A stretch of 64,000 nt of DNA from Cherax quadricarinatus. Lineage: Eukaryota > Arthropoda > Malacostraca > Decapoda > Parastacidae. The notes beneath the pieces were generated by a model that saw nothing but the letters and a program-made list of their open reading frames with translations, did no database searches and was not told the origin of the DNA. The stretch covers positions 35,943,344 through 36,007,343 of the forward strand of contig NC_091298.1 of NCBI RefSeq assembly GCF_038502225.1, given 5' to 3'. The translations under genes were made by a program, and so were the position numbers. Below are positions 1-10,380 of the stretch, piece by piece (the stretch's first letter is position 1; each line of letters begins with the position of its first letter).

Positions 1-600
1 GTCCCATGAGTGGACAACCAGTCGACGGGGGCACTGGGCAGCCATATGCTCAAAAGAGTTGCATAGTCTGCAAGTCTTCCTTTGGCCCACGTAATGAACA
101 AACACCTGGGTCCTATATTTCTCCAGACATACGTAAGAGGGAATCGACTGGCGGAGCATCATCTTGATGGTGAAGGAGCCCTCCGGGAACCCCTCGTATG
201 GGCCCTCTCTCCACACTCCCTTGGTCGCTGCATGCACCGTTCCGTATCTGCCAAAAACATCCCGCAGATCGTACTCCTCCGCCTCGAAAGGCACGTTTTT
301 CACCTTGACCCAGGTGACATACGTCGACACGTCATGTAGACACACTTCCACAGCTGAATTCACCACCATTCTCCTTTCTTGAAAAGTTTCCACAATCTTG
401 TTGTAGAAGCCGGCATTCATGAATTTTATAAATATCCTTGACATCCCATTCAAAGCTACACCATATAATTCTTCGTTGGGGATGCCGTAGACGTCGCGTA
501 TGATGCATGGCATCAATGTATGCATTGTAGAAACACTGAGGGAGCCTTGTGTGAATGCAACACAGACCGTGTTTACTCTCCTGCCTTGACGGTCCGCCAT
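1..600 (-). CDS. Tx1/L1-like LINE (family A) ORF1, runs off the window start
   Basis: An open frame of 200 codons starts at an ATG (600-598) and stays open to base 1. The product is a nucleic-acid-binding ORF1 protein of a non-LTR retrotransposon. The start reads MADRQGRRVNT, matching the start of the better ORF1 at 31911 (MALNSRRRINT). A central block containing WVKVKNVPFEAEE resembles an RRM-like fold, and a CCHC zinc knuckle (C177, C180, H185, C190; CX2CX4HX4C) lies near residue 180. Such proteins bind the element RNA and escort it to the target. The frame is clean, so this copy may be young. It lies back to back with an ORF2 tail of the same family on the other strand (718-1883), which suggests a 5' inversion. 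The clade name is inferred from the type of paired ORF2. Confidence 0.75.
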   Translation of the reverse strand, partial: MADRQGRRVNTVCVAFTQGSLSVSTMHTLMPCIIRDVYGIPNEELYGVALNGMSRIFIKFMNAGFYNKIVETFQERRMVVNSAVEVCLHDVSTYVTWVKVKNVPFEAEEYDLRDVFGRYGTVHAATKGVWREGPYEGFPEGSFTIKMMLRQSIPSYVCLEKYRTQVFVHYVGQRKTCRLCNSFEHMAAQCPRRLVVHSWD

Positions 601-718
601 CTTGTGACTTGTAGTGGTCTCTGAAAACTGCGCAGAAATCAGTTGATTCAGGAGCTACTACGCAGCTGTCCACACGGCCCGAGAGCGATGAGGACAATAA
701 GAGTAAATAAGGCTAAAT
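601..718 (-). other. 5' UTR of family A LINE, inverted segment
   Basis: Read on the minus strand, this stretch carries the same leader as the copy ending at 23892: a block near CATCGCT...GGGCCGTG, then CTGCGCAGTTTTC just before ORF1. The shared part begins near 700, so that is probably the true 5' end. The last 20 or so bases up to 720 have no match that I can see and may be junction filler. Confidence 0.55.
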
Positions 719-1883
719 CGTGTTTACTGGAGGTGGGTGCTTGGGTGAGGGGGGCTTGGGGTTGGAGTTTGGGTGGGCAGTGGTGAATAATTTGAAGATT
801 TGTGGAGTTTTATACGTGGCAAATGCGCAGGAGGCTAGGCAGGTAAATTCAGAGAGGGTAGTGGAGAAAGTAGTGAGTAGATTAAGGGGTTTATGGGCGG
901 GAGATGTCACATTACTGCAGAGGGCGGTAATAGTTGATTTGCTGGTTTACAGTAAGGTTTGGGGTATAGTGGAAGTGTATCCTTTGAGAACACAGGACGT
1001 ACAAGAAATACAGAGACGAGCTATACGTTATGTTTGGGGTTTTGGGAGGGCATGGCTGAGCAAGGAAGTGGTGATGTCGAATGTGCGCAGAGAGGGAGTG
1101 GGTCTTTTAGCTTTGGGGCCGAGGGTGAAAGCCATATATGTGAAACAGTCATTCGTCAGGGCTGGAGGGGAAAGAGGGGTTAGAGTGGGGAAGGTGATGG
1201 GGGATGTACGGAGATGGTGGGGAGGTAAAGAGTTAATGGAATGTGAAGATATGCTGAGGGTTTTGTTATTGGTTAAAGATGTTGAAGGACTTAAAGTGAG
1301 GCGTTTGGTATCATTGAGTGGGAGGACGGAAATCCTGCAGGGCGTATCGGTCTATCCATTGTATGATTGGGGGACGATATGGGAAGACTTCCGAAGGCTC
1401 AGGTTAATGCCTAGGGTACGTGAGTTGGTATGCAGATTCATGATGGGGATCCTAGCTTCAAAAGCAGTTTTGAGTTTAATGGGTTTGGTGAGGGAACCGT
1501 CCTGCAGTCAGTGTGGTGAGCTGGAAATGGCATTTCATGTGGTTTATTTTTGTGAAGAATTGAGGGAGGTACGGATGTGGTTGGCGAGGGTTTCTTGTCT
1601 GATAGGTGGGGGTAATGTAGAGACCCTGCGAGCTTTAACATTAGAGGTAAAAGGGGTATCAAGGGAGGTAAAAAGGGCGATTATGTATGTGGTAGTGGAT
1701 TTTCTGTATATTTCCTGGGGAATGAGAGATGCTGTGGGTAGGATTCGAATTAAGGCAATTGCAGCGCGTATATACAGGACTGCTGGTAGGAACAAACTTA
1801 TTTATGGGAGTCAGTGGGGAGCTTGTTTTCCAGAGAACTACAGAGAGCTTACAGTCAGTCGTCTCCTGCAATTGGTGCAGTGA
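718..1883 (+). CDS. Family A LINE ORF2, C-terminal third (5'-truncated)
   Basis: This continuous frame of about 388 codons aligns by eye with the C-terminal part of the ORF2 copies at 15532-18843 and 27264-30640. It starts after the reverse-transcriptase active site, in the thumb/connection region (LKICGVLYVANAQEARQVNS, compare LICGIVYVSD at about 28330). It includes a zf-RVT zinc-binding domain near 1495-1560 (CSQC, then H and C in AFHVVYFC). The full ORF2 makes an endonuclease/reverse transcriptase for target-primed reverse transcription; this piece lacks both catalytic domains. It abuts an inverted ORF1 end. It is intact in frame, but it cannot be functional alone. Confidence 0.75.
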
Positions 1884-2216
1884 TAACCATGTAGGGGACT
1901 GGTTTTCTTTGGTAGTCGGGTTTTCACGGGTTTTAAGTGGTGGTGGTGTGTATGGGAATGGTTTTAGCGAATGACATAGGTGGATGGTATGAGGTGTAAT
2001 GGATTATGGTGGGGTGGTAACTTGTCTGATTCCAGTGTGTGAGGTTTTTTCTTCCGGTTATGAATCTGTAATTCAAAGCCTTGGTAAAAAACTTAGGAGG
2101 TTAATAATACTAAGTAACATGCAGTATGCAATCCTAGGTTTTGGTTGATTCCAATGTTATAGAGTGTATGTTCACTGCAGAGAGACCGTGTTATTGGTGG
2201 TGTTTTTTTATGGATT

Positions 2217-5200
2217 TACATTACTTGTTTTCAATCCCTTTGTGTAATGGTGCAAAGTTTCGCTGCTGTTGCAGGAATGGAACAAGTAAAATTGTGTGCA
2301 AGTGTGAATTGCTTTAGGTATGGAGGTGAATGTGTGTAAATGTAGTGTGTGTGTGTAAAAGTCATGTTCTTTAAGATAAGAAAGCTCCCGGTGTGTGGCA
2401 TAATTATGAGGAAACCAAGATGATATGTCAGGTAAAATGGTGTTCATGGTTAATTTATCTTCATGGCTTAGTTCATAATATAAGAGATGAACAAATTAGT
2501 GGTTATTAAAAAACTTTCATGTATAGTAAATTTTTTTTTTTTAGGGGAAAATAATAATGTAACTACTTTTTGGAGTGGTGAGACACTCCTGTGTCAAAAT
2601 AGTAATGTGACATCTGATGGACGATAGTAAAAGTTTGTATATATGCCACAAAAAATTACGAATTAAAAGTGTTGTGTTGTTTCTGTGTATATAGTTTTAT
2701 AGATAATGTTTAATCTTGTATTCACATAGCTTGTTTTTTAGCTTTTGTGTATTGGTACAACGTTTAGTTGTTGCAGGGATGGCACAAGAACACCTGGGTG
2801 TTCAAGTGTTGCTGCAGGGATGGCACGAGAACACCTGGGTGTTCAAGTGTTGCTGCAGGGATGGCACAAGAACACCTGGGTGTTCAAGTGTTGCTGCAGG
2901 GATGGCACAAGAACACCTGGGTGTTCAAGTGTTGCTGCAGGGATGGCACAAGAATACCTGGGTGTTCAAGTGTTGCTGCAGGGATGGCACAAGAACACCT
3001 GGGTGTTCAAGTGTTGCTGCAGGGATGGCACAAGAACACCTGGGTGTTCAAGTGTTGCTGCAGGGATGGCACAAGAACACCTGGGTGTTCAAGTGTTGCT
3101 GCAGGGATGGCACAAGAACACCTGGGTGTTCAAGTGTTGCTGCAGGGATGGCACAAGAACACCTGGGTGTTCAAGTGTTGGTGCAGGGATGGCACAAGAA
3201 CACCTGGGTGTTCAAGTGTTGCTGCAGGGATGGCACAAGAACACCTGGGTGTTCAAGTGTTGTTGCAGGGATGGCACAAGAACACCTGGGTGTTCAAGTG
3301 TTGCTGCAGGGATGGCACAAGAACACCTGGGTGTTCAAGTGTTGCTGCAGGGATGGCACAAGAACACCTGGGTGTTCAAGTGTTGCTGCAGGGATGGCAC
3401 AAGAACACCTGGGTGTTCAAGTGTTGATGCAGGGATGGCACAAGAACACCTGGGTGTTCAAGTGTTGCTGCAGGGATGGCACAAGAACACCTGGGTGTTC
3501 AAGTGTTGCTGCAGGGATGGCACAAGAACACCTGGGTGTTCAAGTGTTGCTGCAGGGATGGCACAAGAACACCTGGGTGTTCAAGTGTTGATGCAGGGAT
3601 GGCACAAGAACACCTGGGTGTTCAAGTGTTGATGCAGGGATGGCACAAGAACACCTGGGTGTTCAAGTGTTGATGCAGGGATGGCACAAGAACACCTGGG
3701 TGTTCAAGTGTTGATGCAGGGATGGCACAAGAACACCTGGGTGTTCAAGTGTTGCTGCAGGGATGGCACAAGAACACCTGGGTGTTCAAGTGTTGCTGCA
3801 GGGATGGCACAAGAACACCTGGGTGTTCAAGTGTTGATGCAGGGATGGCACAAGAACACCTGGGTGTTCAAGTGTTGCTGCAGGGATGGCACGAGAACAC
3901 CTGGGTGTTCAAGTGTTGATGTAGGGATGGCACAAGAACACCTGGGTGTTCAAGTGTTGCCGCAGGGATGGCACAAGAACACCTGGGTGTTCAAGTGTTG
4001 CTGCAGGGATGGCACAAGAACACCTGGGTGTTCAAGTGTTGCTGCAGGGATGGCACAAGAACACCTGGGTGTTCAAGTGTTGATGCAGGGATGGCACAAG
4101 AACACCTGGGTGTTCAAGTGTTGCTGCAGGGATGGCACAAGAACACCTGGGTGTTCAAGTGTTGCTGCAGGGATGGCACGAGAACACCTGGGTGTTCAAG
4201 TGTTGTTGCAGGGATGGCACAAGAACACCTGGGTGTTCAAGTGTTGCCGCAGGGATGGCACAAGAACACCTGGGTGTTCAAGTGTTGCTGCAGGGATGGC
4301 ACAAGAACACCTGGGTGTTCAAGTGTTGATGCAGGGATGGCACAAGAACACCTGGGTGTTCAAGTGTTGCTGCAGGGATGGCACAAGAACACCTGGGTGT
4401 TCAAGTGTTGATGCAGGGATGGCACAAGAACACCTGGGTGTTCAAGTGTTGCTGCAGGGATGGCACAAGAACACCTGGGTGTTCAAGTGTTGCTGCAGGG
4501 ATGGCACAAGAACACCTGGGTGTTCAAGTGTTGTTGCAGGGATGGCACAAGAACACCTGGGTGTTCAAGTGTTGCTGCAGGGATGGCACAAGAACACCTG
4601 GGTGTTCAAGTGTTGCTGCAGGGATGGCACAAGAACACCTGGGTGTTCAAGTGTTGTTGCAGAGATGGCACAAGAACACCTGGGTGTTCAAGTGTTGCTG
4701 CAGGGATGGCACAAGAACACCTGGGTGTTCAAGTGTTGCTGCAGGGATGGCACAAGAACACCTGGGTGTTCAAGTGTTGCTGCAGAGATGGCACAAGAAC
4801 ACCTGGGTGTTCAAGTGTTGCTGCAGGGATGGCACAAGAACACCTGGGTGTTCAAGTGTTGCTGCAGGGATGGCACAAGAACACCTGGGTGTTCAAGTGT
4901 TGCTGCAGGGATGGCACAAGAACACCTGGGTGTTCAAGTGTGAATGGCTCTGGGTATGGAGGTGCATGTGTGTATATGTAGTGTGTGGTGTGTGAATGTA
5001 AGTTTCTCAACGATAAGAAAGCTCCCTGTGTTTGGAGTTATTATGAGGAAATCATGATAAGATGTATAGTAAAATGGTGTTTAGGGTTAATTTATCCTTA
5101 TCGCTTAGTTTATAATATATCAGATGAACAATTTAGTGGTTATTAAACAACTCTCATGTATAGTAACTTTCTGTTTTTTTTTAGGGAAATATAATAGTGC

Positions 5201-5288
5201 ACATACTTTTTGGGGTGGTGAGACACTATTGTCAAAATAGTAATGTAACATTTGATGAAATCTGGTAAAAGTTTGTATATATCCCAAT
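2217..5288 (+). repeat. About 440-bp direct duplication in the 3' UTR, second copy split by a minisatellite
   Basis: Sequence at 2217-2655 is repeated, diverged, at 2719-2810 plus 4935-5288. Matching landmarks are GATAAGAAAGCTCCC, GAGATGAACAAATTAGTGG-like text, GGTGGTGAGACACT and AAAGTTTGTATATAT. The first copy holds a single unamplified version of the 41-bp unit (about 2265-2305, with GTTGCAGGAATGGAACAAG); the second copy holds 53 amplified units. The unit therefore expanded after the duplication. Confidence 0.75.
2767..4939 (+). repeat. Minisatellite, 41-bp unit x 53
   Basis: The unit is 41 bp (GTTGCTGCAGGGATGGCACA, then AGAACACCTGGGTGTTCAAGT). The array is 2173 bp, exactly 53 x 41, so no length changes are seen. 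Variation is nearly confined to the fifth base (C, A, T or G in GTTGNTGC) plus rare CACGAG, CCGC, CAGAGA and GTAGG forms. GATGC variants cluster in the middle (about 3420-4420). All three forward frames are open only because 41 is not a multiple of 3 and the unit lacks stops; it is not coding. Confidence 0.95.
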
Positions 5289-5440
5289 CTGTTGGTGATA
5301 CTAGTTATTTTACTTTGGGGTGAAGGGAGATATTTTAGTAAAAACTTTTCTTCCAGGATCAGATCTATCAAAATTATCGGTAATCGTGACAAGTGCATGG
5401 AAATATAAAATTAACAGTGTGTTACAGAATCAGTTATGGC

Positions 5441-5552
5441 ATTTGTAAGTTGGTATTCCTGTACAAACATTTGTAAGTTGGTATTCCTGTACAAACATTT
5501 GTAAGTTGGTATTCCTGTACAAACATTTGTAAGTTGGTATTCCTGTACAAAC
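5441..5552 (+). repeat. 28-bp tandem repeat x 4
   Basis: The unit ACATTTGTAAGTTGG then TATTCCTGTACAA is repeated four times head to tail. It lies in the 3' UTR of family A copy 1, downstream of the 41-bp minisatellite. Confidence 0.9.
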
Positions 5553-5877
5553 AAGATTGAAAATTGTTTTACTTCATGTGACAAAACATGATTAGTCTAA
5601 TTCGTTGCCATTTACTGTTATGGTTATGGTTTTTAGGTAATGTGGTTATGTTTTTCAATTGTGTAGAGGTGGGGGGTGTTTAAGGCATCTGTGTTGCAGC
5701 ACAGGTTCTTAATTCTGCATATTGCAGGTATTGATTGATATTTATGAGCCATGCAGCGGGTGTTAGTTACATTAGTATTGGTGTAGTATTGTTGCGTGGA
5801 TTGTATATTGGGAGTTTTTTGTGAATGGACCGCTTGTGGCCATAATTTTTTAAGCTTTTATTAATTTCTGTATTGTG

Positions 5878-5911
5878 ATAAGTTTTAAATAAGTTTTAAA
5901 TAAAAAAAAAT
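5878..5911 (+). terminator. Polyadenylation signal and A-rich 3' end of family A copy 1
   Basis: Two overlapping TTTTAAATAA blocks followed by nine A residues mark the probable 3' end. The same terminal motif is found at the ends of the other family A copies. Confidence 0.6.
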
Positions 5912-6170
5912 CGTACCTACTCTCTGCCTTCTTGCTCGACGCTTATAGTGAGCTGAAGGATCATCTCTTGCCTATGTCCAGCAATAGTCTCCAAGTATTC
6001 TTGTGCCCCATTTGCCCTGGTACCATTTTTTAATGGTTGAAATATATTAGTGAAATCTTTCACCATGTCCGTCACTAACTGCCCCACAGTTAGCTGGAAA
6101 AAAGTCTAAACGTGAGTCCAAAAAGTGGATTTGAAGTGACATGTTAAATCCCATGTACCATGCAGAAATA

Positions 6171-6431
6171 TCAGTTGTTGGTATGGTCTGTTGGCTCCCG
6201 CCATGTCATTGGCACAGCAAAAGGCATTCTTTTCCTCTTCCTGTTCAACCATTGGCAAAGGTTAGTAGCACAATTGTTGCAGTTCTTATCCTGGTCACCA
6301 GTCTTGCATCCAAAATATAGGTGATATGCCTTTCTAACCATAGAAGTTATACGGCGCTTTTGTGATGCAAAGGTCACATCACCACAAATGTAGCAGAAGT
6401 TGTCTGCACTATTCATACAAATACGAGGCAT
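6171..6431 (-). pseudogene. Zinc-finger-like exon fragment of a multicopy arthropod gene family
   Basis: An 86-codon frame starts at ATG (6431-6429). It contains NSADNFCYICGDVTF, then YFGCKTGDQD, then CNNC, and ends in PFAVPMTWREP before the stop. The paired cysteines suggest one zinc-binding module. I recall similar text in abundant uncharacterised arthropod proteins, often in multicopy families. The ATG is immediately preceded by a pyrimidine-rich tract and AG (TTTATTCTTTCAG on the minus strand), a good 3' splice site, so this may be an exon start. No downstream exon or splice donor was recognised. It is probably a fragment carried by a duplicated or transposed copy. Confidence 0.5.
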
Positions 6432-7104
6432 CTGAAAGAATAAATCAAGAAACAATTAGATGATAAACAGAAAATTTATTCATTAATTTATCATTATAAT
6501 ACAGAGCATGACAGCTAAGCAGAAGTATTTATATCCTTCAGCAGGAAAATAAAATTAATATAATATGCCTCTAATGCATAACTATAGCTTGCTCATTGAA
6601 TATTTATTATAAGTTTAAAAAGTGTTTGACTAAGAAAACCACCTACCTTTCACCTCAAAATATAAACTTGCACATCACAACCACCTTCTATGACTGATGG
6701 AACAGTAATGAAGGTCAGTGAGACTGTGAGTGTGGTAAGAAACACACTACCACAAGCCTGTTGGAACCTGTTGTATCACGTAGGTGAATATTGATAAGTA
6801 GAGCCAACAATTTTAAAATTTTAACCATGATATTCATTAACAGTGACCTAAAATTAGTTGGTAATTGCCACTCTGGTCTCGGAAACATTTTGGTTGCTGA
6901 GTGAGTCTATGAACTCAGATTAAGTCGCATTAAGCGACTGTAAACTAATACAGAGAAAAACAGACGAGACGCACCTCGAGAGACAGACTTTGGTTATTGA
7001 TAAGCTTGAAAAACTAACTTGATGAAAAAAATCTCAAATTGTCAGTTCCTCAAGTCAGATATCAAATTTCTTAGTCATGTAGTCACTCTTACAGAGGTTA
7101 TGAC
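6432..7104. other. No recognised feature
   Basis: AT-rich sequence with short broken frames. I see no repeat family, RNA gene or coding signal here. Confidence 0.5.
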
Positions 7105-7775
7105 TAATTAAGTTAAGAACATAAGAACATAAGAAAGAAGGATCACTGCAGCAGGCCTGTTGGCCCATACTAGGCAGGTCCTTTACAATTCATCCCACTA
7201 ACAAAACATTTGCCCAACCCAATTTTCAATGCCACCCAAGAAATAAGGTCTGATAATTCTATCCACTCATTTGCAAGTCCCACTCAAATCCAACCCCTCC
7301 CACTCATATATTTATCCAACCTAAATTTGAAGCTACCTAAAGTCCTAGCCTCAATAACCCAACTAGGTAGACTGTTCCACTCATCAACTACTCTATTTCC
7401 AAACCAATACTTTCCTATGTCCTTTCTAAATCTAAACTTGTCTAATTTAAATCCATTACTGCGGGTTCTCTCTTGGAGAGACATCCTCAAGACCTTGTTA
7501 ATATCCCCTTTATTAATACCTATCTTCCACTTATACACTTCGATCAGGTCTCCCCTCATTCTTCGTCTAACAAGTGAATGTAACTTAAGAGTCTTCAATC
7601 TTTCTTCATAAGGAAGATTTCTAATGCTATGTATTAATTTAGTCATTCTACGCTGAATGTTTTCTAACGAATTTATGTCCATTCTGTAATATGGAGACCA
7701 GAACTGAGCTGCATAATCTAGGTGAGGCCTTACTAATGATGTATAAAGCTGCAGTATGATCTCTGGGCTTCTGGT
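7105..7775 (-). mobile_element. CR1-type LINE, 3' end fragment
   Basis: On the minus strand this runs from reverse-transcriptase C-terminal text (SPEIILQLYTSL at about 7770, then YRMDINSLENIQRRMTK) through a stop at 7284 to a 3' end of repeated TTCTTATG octamers. Short terminal octamer repeats are a hallmark of CR1. The frame 7284-7682 is open for 132 codons. It is truncated at 7775 and lacks the catalytic domains. The same 3' tail recurs at 45870-46045. Confidence 0.8.
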
Positions 7776-8048
7776 GCAGTATAACCTCTGAATTTCCCAA
7801 CTTCAAAAACTGCAGATGCTATTAGATCAAGCATTGGCTTACCTGTATTTTTACAGAACTACCCATGACGATTTTTATCTTCCATGGCAGCTTCTTTAAC
7901 AGAATTTATTTAAAAAATTTTCCCTTTCACTTGGACCTTCTATCACGAAAGAACTTTTCAGACTCTGAAGGATAAGTTAACTTCTGCTGCTCTCCCAAAA
8001 CTCCCCGATTAAAAAAACAAAACAAAACTTTATTTACCTTACCACAAA

Positions 8049-8190
8049 TTCACGAAATCGTAATGACACGATTGCAAACAAACCATGCCCACGGGCGGGG
8101 ATAGAACCCGCGATCAGAGAGTAATAGAACTCCAGGCCGGCACGTTAACCACTGGGTCAACTGGCTACAATAAAATTCATCCTATTAGGT
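8049..8190 (-). mobile_element. tRNA-derived SINE
   Basis: Read on the minus strand, it has an A-box-like TAGC..GT..CAGTGG region and a B-box-like GGGTTCTATCCC, then a body ending near CGATTTCGTGAATTTG. The same element occurs twice at 53959-54204. The polymerase III boxes support a tRNA-derived head; the anticodon arm is too altered for a working tRNA. Confidence 0.75.
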
Positions 8191-8845
8191 ATATTTATAC
8201 ACCAAAGGAAGGTTAGCTAGGCACCACTGTGACCATAATACAAGTTTTTTACAGACGTGTAGTTGCTGTCCTAGTGCAAAAGACTGATGACTAATATAAG
8301 TTAGCTGCATGTACTAGTTGCGTCTTAAATAAAGCTGAACGTAACTACTCTGTAACCAAGCAGGAAGCCTTTGCTGTTGGTTGGGTTTTAAAACACTTCT
8401 GTGACATCATCTACCAGTATAATATGTAAATCCTGACATTTCATGAGCTGTAGATTCCGTTGTTTCAGAACAGTTAACTTACTAGACGATTAGATAGAAG
8501 ATCCTTGATCATTCAGGAGTTTAATCCTATCTTACATACTTGCTTAGCAAGTTGATCGTAGTCACAGACGTCTTGTCCCGCGTCATTAGTGCAGTTTAAG
8601 TCGATCCTCCTTTTGGTGAAGAGGAAGTTATAACTACTCAGCGAACAGAACCATTCTGGTCTTACATAATTATATTTTTGACAAAGGAAGATCAGGTCCT
8701 GTTTGTGAAAATTCCAGCACCTATCAATGACTGTTATGATCGAAGATTTGTTGTACCGAGTAGCTAAGCTTGGAACCCCTAGTCGAAGAGTACTTCACTT
8801 AGTAATCCCAGTATCACTAGAGAATGTATCCCTGCAGCTAATTCA
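8191..8845. other. No recognised feature
   Basis: Mixed-composition sequence. A few short frames exist, but I see no domain or repeat family until CR1-like text begins near 8850. Confidence 0.45.
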
Positions 8846-8849
8846 TAAC

Positions 8850-10380
8850 GTACCATGTGTTATTCACCCTGGCATTGGATCATTGGATCATTCTTGTGGC
8901 CTCAATCCCACTCTACAAAGGTGGCAGTAAAGCAATTGCAAAGAACTACAGACTGATAGCACTATAATTCCACATAAAAATCTGTGGAAGAGTTCTAAGA
9001 AGCAACCTAGATACCCATCAGTTATACAACCCAGGGCAATACGGGTTTAGAGCAGGTCGCTCCTGCCTGTCCCAGCTGCTGGATCACTATGACAAGGTCC
9101 TGGATGCAGTAGAGGATAAACAAATTACAGATGTAGTATACACAGACTTTGCAAAAGCTTTCGACAAGTGTGACCATGGTGTAATAGCGTACAAAATGCG
9201 TGATAAAGGAATAACGAGAAAAGTTGGTAGATGGAACTACAACTTCATGACAGACAGAACGCAAAGAGTAACAATAAATAGAGTAAAGTCTGAGGCAGCT
9301 ACGGTGAAAAGCTGTTTCACAAGGCACAGTACTCGTTCCCATTCTATTCCTCAACCTCGTATCAGACATAGAGAGAGATGTAAGTCATAGATAGCTCCGT
9401 GTCTTCCTTTGTGGATGGCACCCGGATTGCCATGACATTGACCTTCATAGAAGACACTGCAAGCCTTTATGGGGACATAAACCAAATTTTCAATTGGGAA
9501 ACTCAAAACAATATGGACTTCAAAGAAGAGAAATTTCAACTGTTCAGATATAGAAAACTTGATGATATTAAAACTATCAGGGTATACGACAATTCTAACC
9601 ATGCAGTAGAGCGAAAAAGTAATGTGAAGGACCTGGGAGTGATAATGACAGAGGATCTCACCTTCAAAGACCACAACAATGTATCTACCGCATCTACTAG
9701 GAAAATGATAGGATGGATAATGAGAACCTTCATAACTAGGGGTGCCAAGCCCGTGATGATTCTCTTCAAATCGTTTTTTCTCTCTAAACTGGAATACTGC
9801 TGTGCACTAACTGCCCCCCTCAAGGCAGGGGAAATTGCTGACCTGGAGAGTGTACAAAGAACTTTCATGACACACATAAGTACGATAAGGCACCTAAATT
9901 ACTGGGAACGGTTGAAGGCCCTCCATATGTATTCCCTGGAGTGCAGGCAAGAGAGATACATAATAATATACACTTGGAAGATCCTACTGGGATCCCAATA
10001 AAAGCAAAAGACTCGGCAGGAAATGCAACAATCCGCCAATGAAAAGCTCGGGCGCCACGAGTACACTGAGAGACAACACAATAAGTGTCCGGGGCCCAAG
10101 ACTGTTCAACTGCCTCCCAGCATACGTAACGGGGGATTACCAATAGATCCCTGGCTGCCTTCAAGAATGCACAGGACAGGCACCTGAGGTCAGTACCTGA
10201 CCAGCCAGGCTGTGGTTTGTACGTCAGTTTGCGCGCGACCAGAAGTAACAGCCTGCTTGATCAGACTCTAATCCACCACGACGCCTGGTCTCAGACCGAG
10301 CCGCGGGGGCGCTAACCCTCGAAACCCTCTCCAGGTAAACTCTAGGTAATATAGAGCTTACCTTGGCAGAATTGGGGTTA
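8850..10380 (+). pseudogene. CR1-like LINE, second lineage, decayed reverse transcriptase
   Basis: Reverse-transcriptase text can be followed through frameshifts: IPLYKGGSKAIAKNYR near 8905, LYNPGQYGFRAGRSCLSQLL near 9040, the catalytic-A-like YTDFAKAFDKCDH near 9140, then ADDT-like and VKDLGVIMTEDLTFKDH near 9625, and the C-terminal SLECRQERYIIIYTWKIL near 9930. The segment from 9399 is open for 200 codons; the rest is broken. The 3' end (10200-10360) has CCAGCCAGGCTGTGG, GGTCTCAGACCG and CTCTCCAGGTAAACTC blocks, which I recall as a common arthropod CR1 terminus. It lacks an endonuclease domain and cannot be active. Confidence 0.75.

Larger units (their letters stand above)
718..5911 (+). 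mobile_element. Family A LINE copy 1, 3' part with very long 3' UTR
   Basis: The element runs from the ORF2 tail through about 4 kb of 3' UTR to a short A-rich end at 5911 with repeated TTTTAAATAA motifs. The same terminal motif (GTTTTA(A/T)ATAAAA then A-run) ends the family A copies at 12148, 26041 and 56773 on the minus strand, which is how I placed this end. The 3' UTR contains a large 41-bp minisatellite and a 28-bp repeat. Confidence 0.6.

Noticed and set aside
2716..4995. Several overlapping frames of up to 420 codons with a repeated MAQEHLGVQV-type sequence
   Set aside because: They result from a 41-bp repeat without stops; all three forward frames are open and the phase rotates every unit. 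They lie in a LINE 3' UTR.
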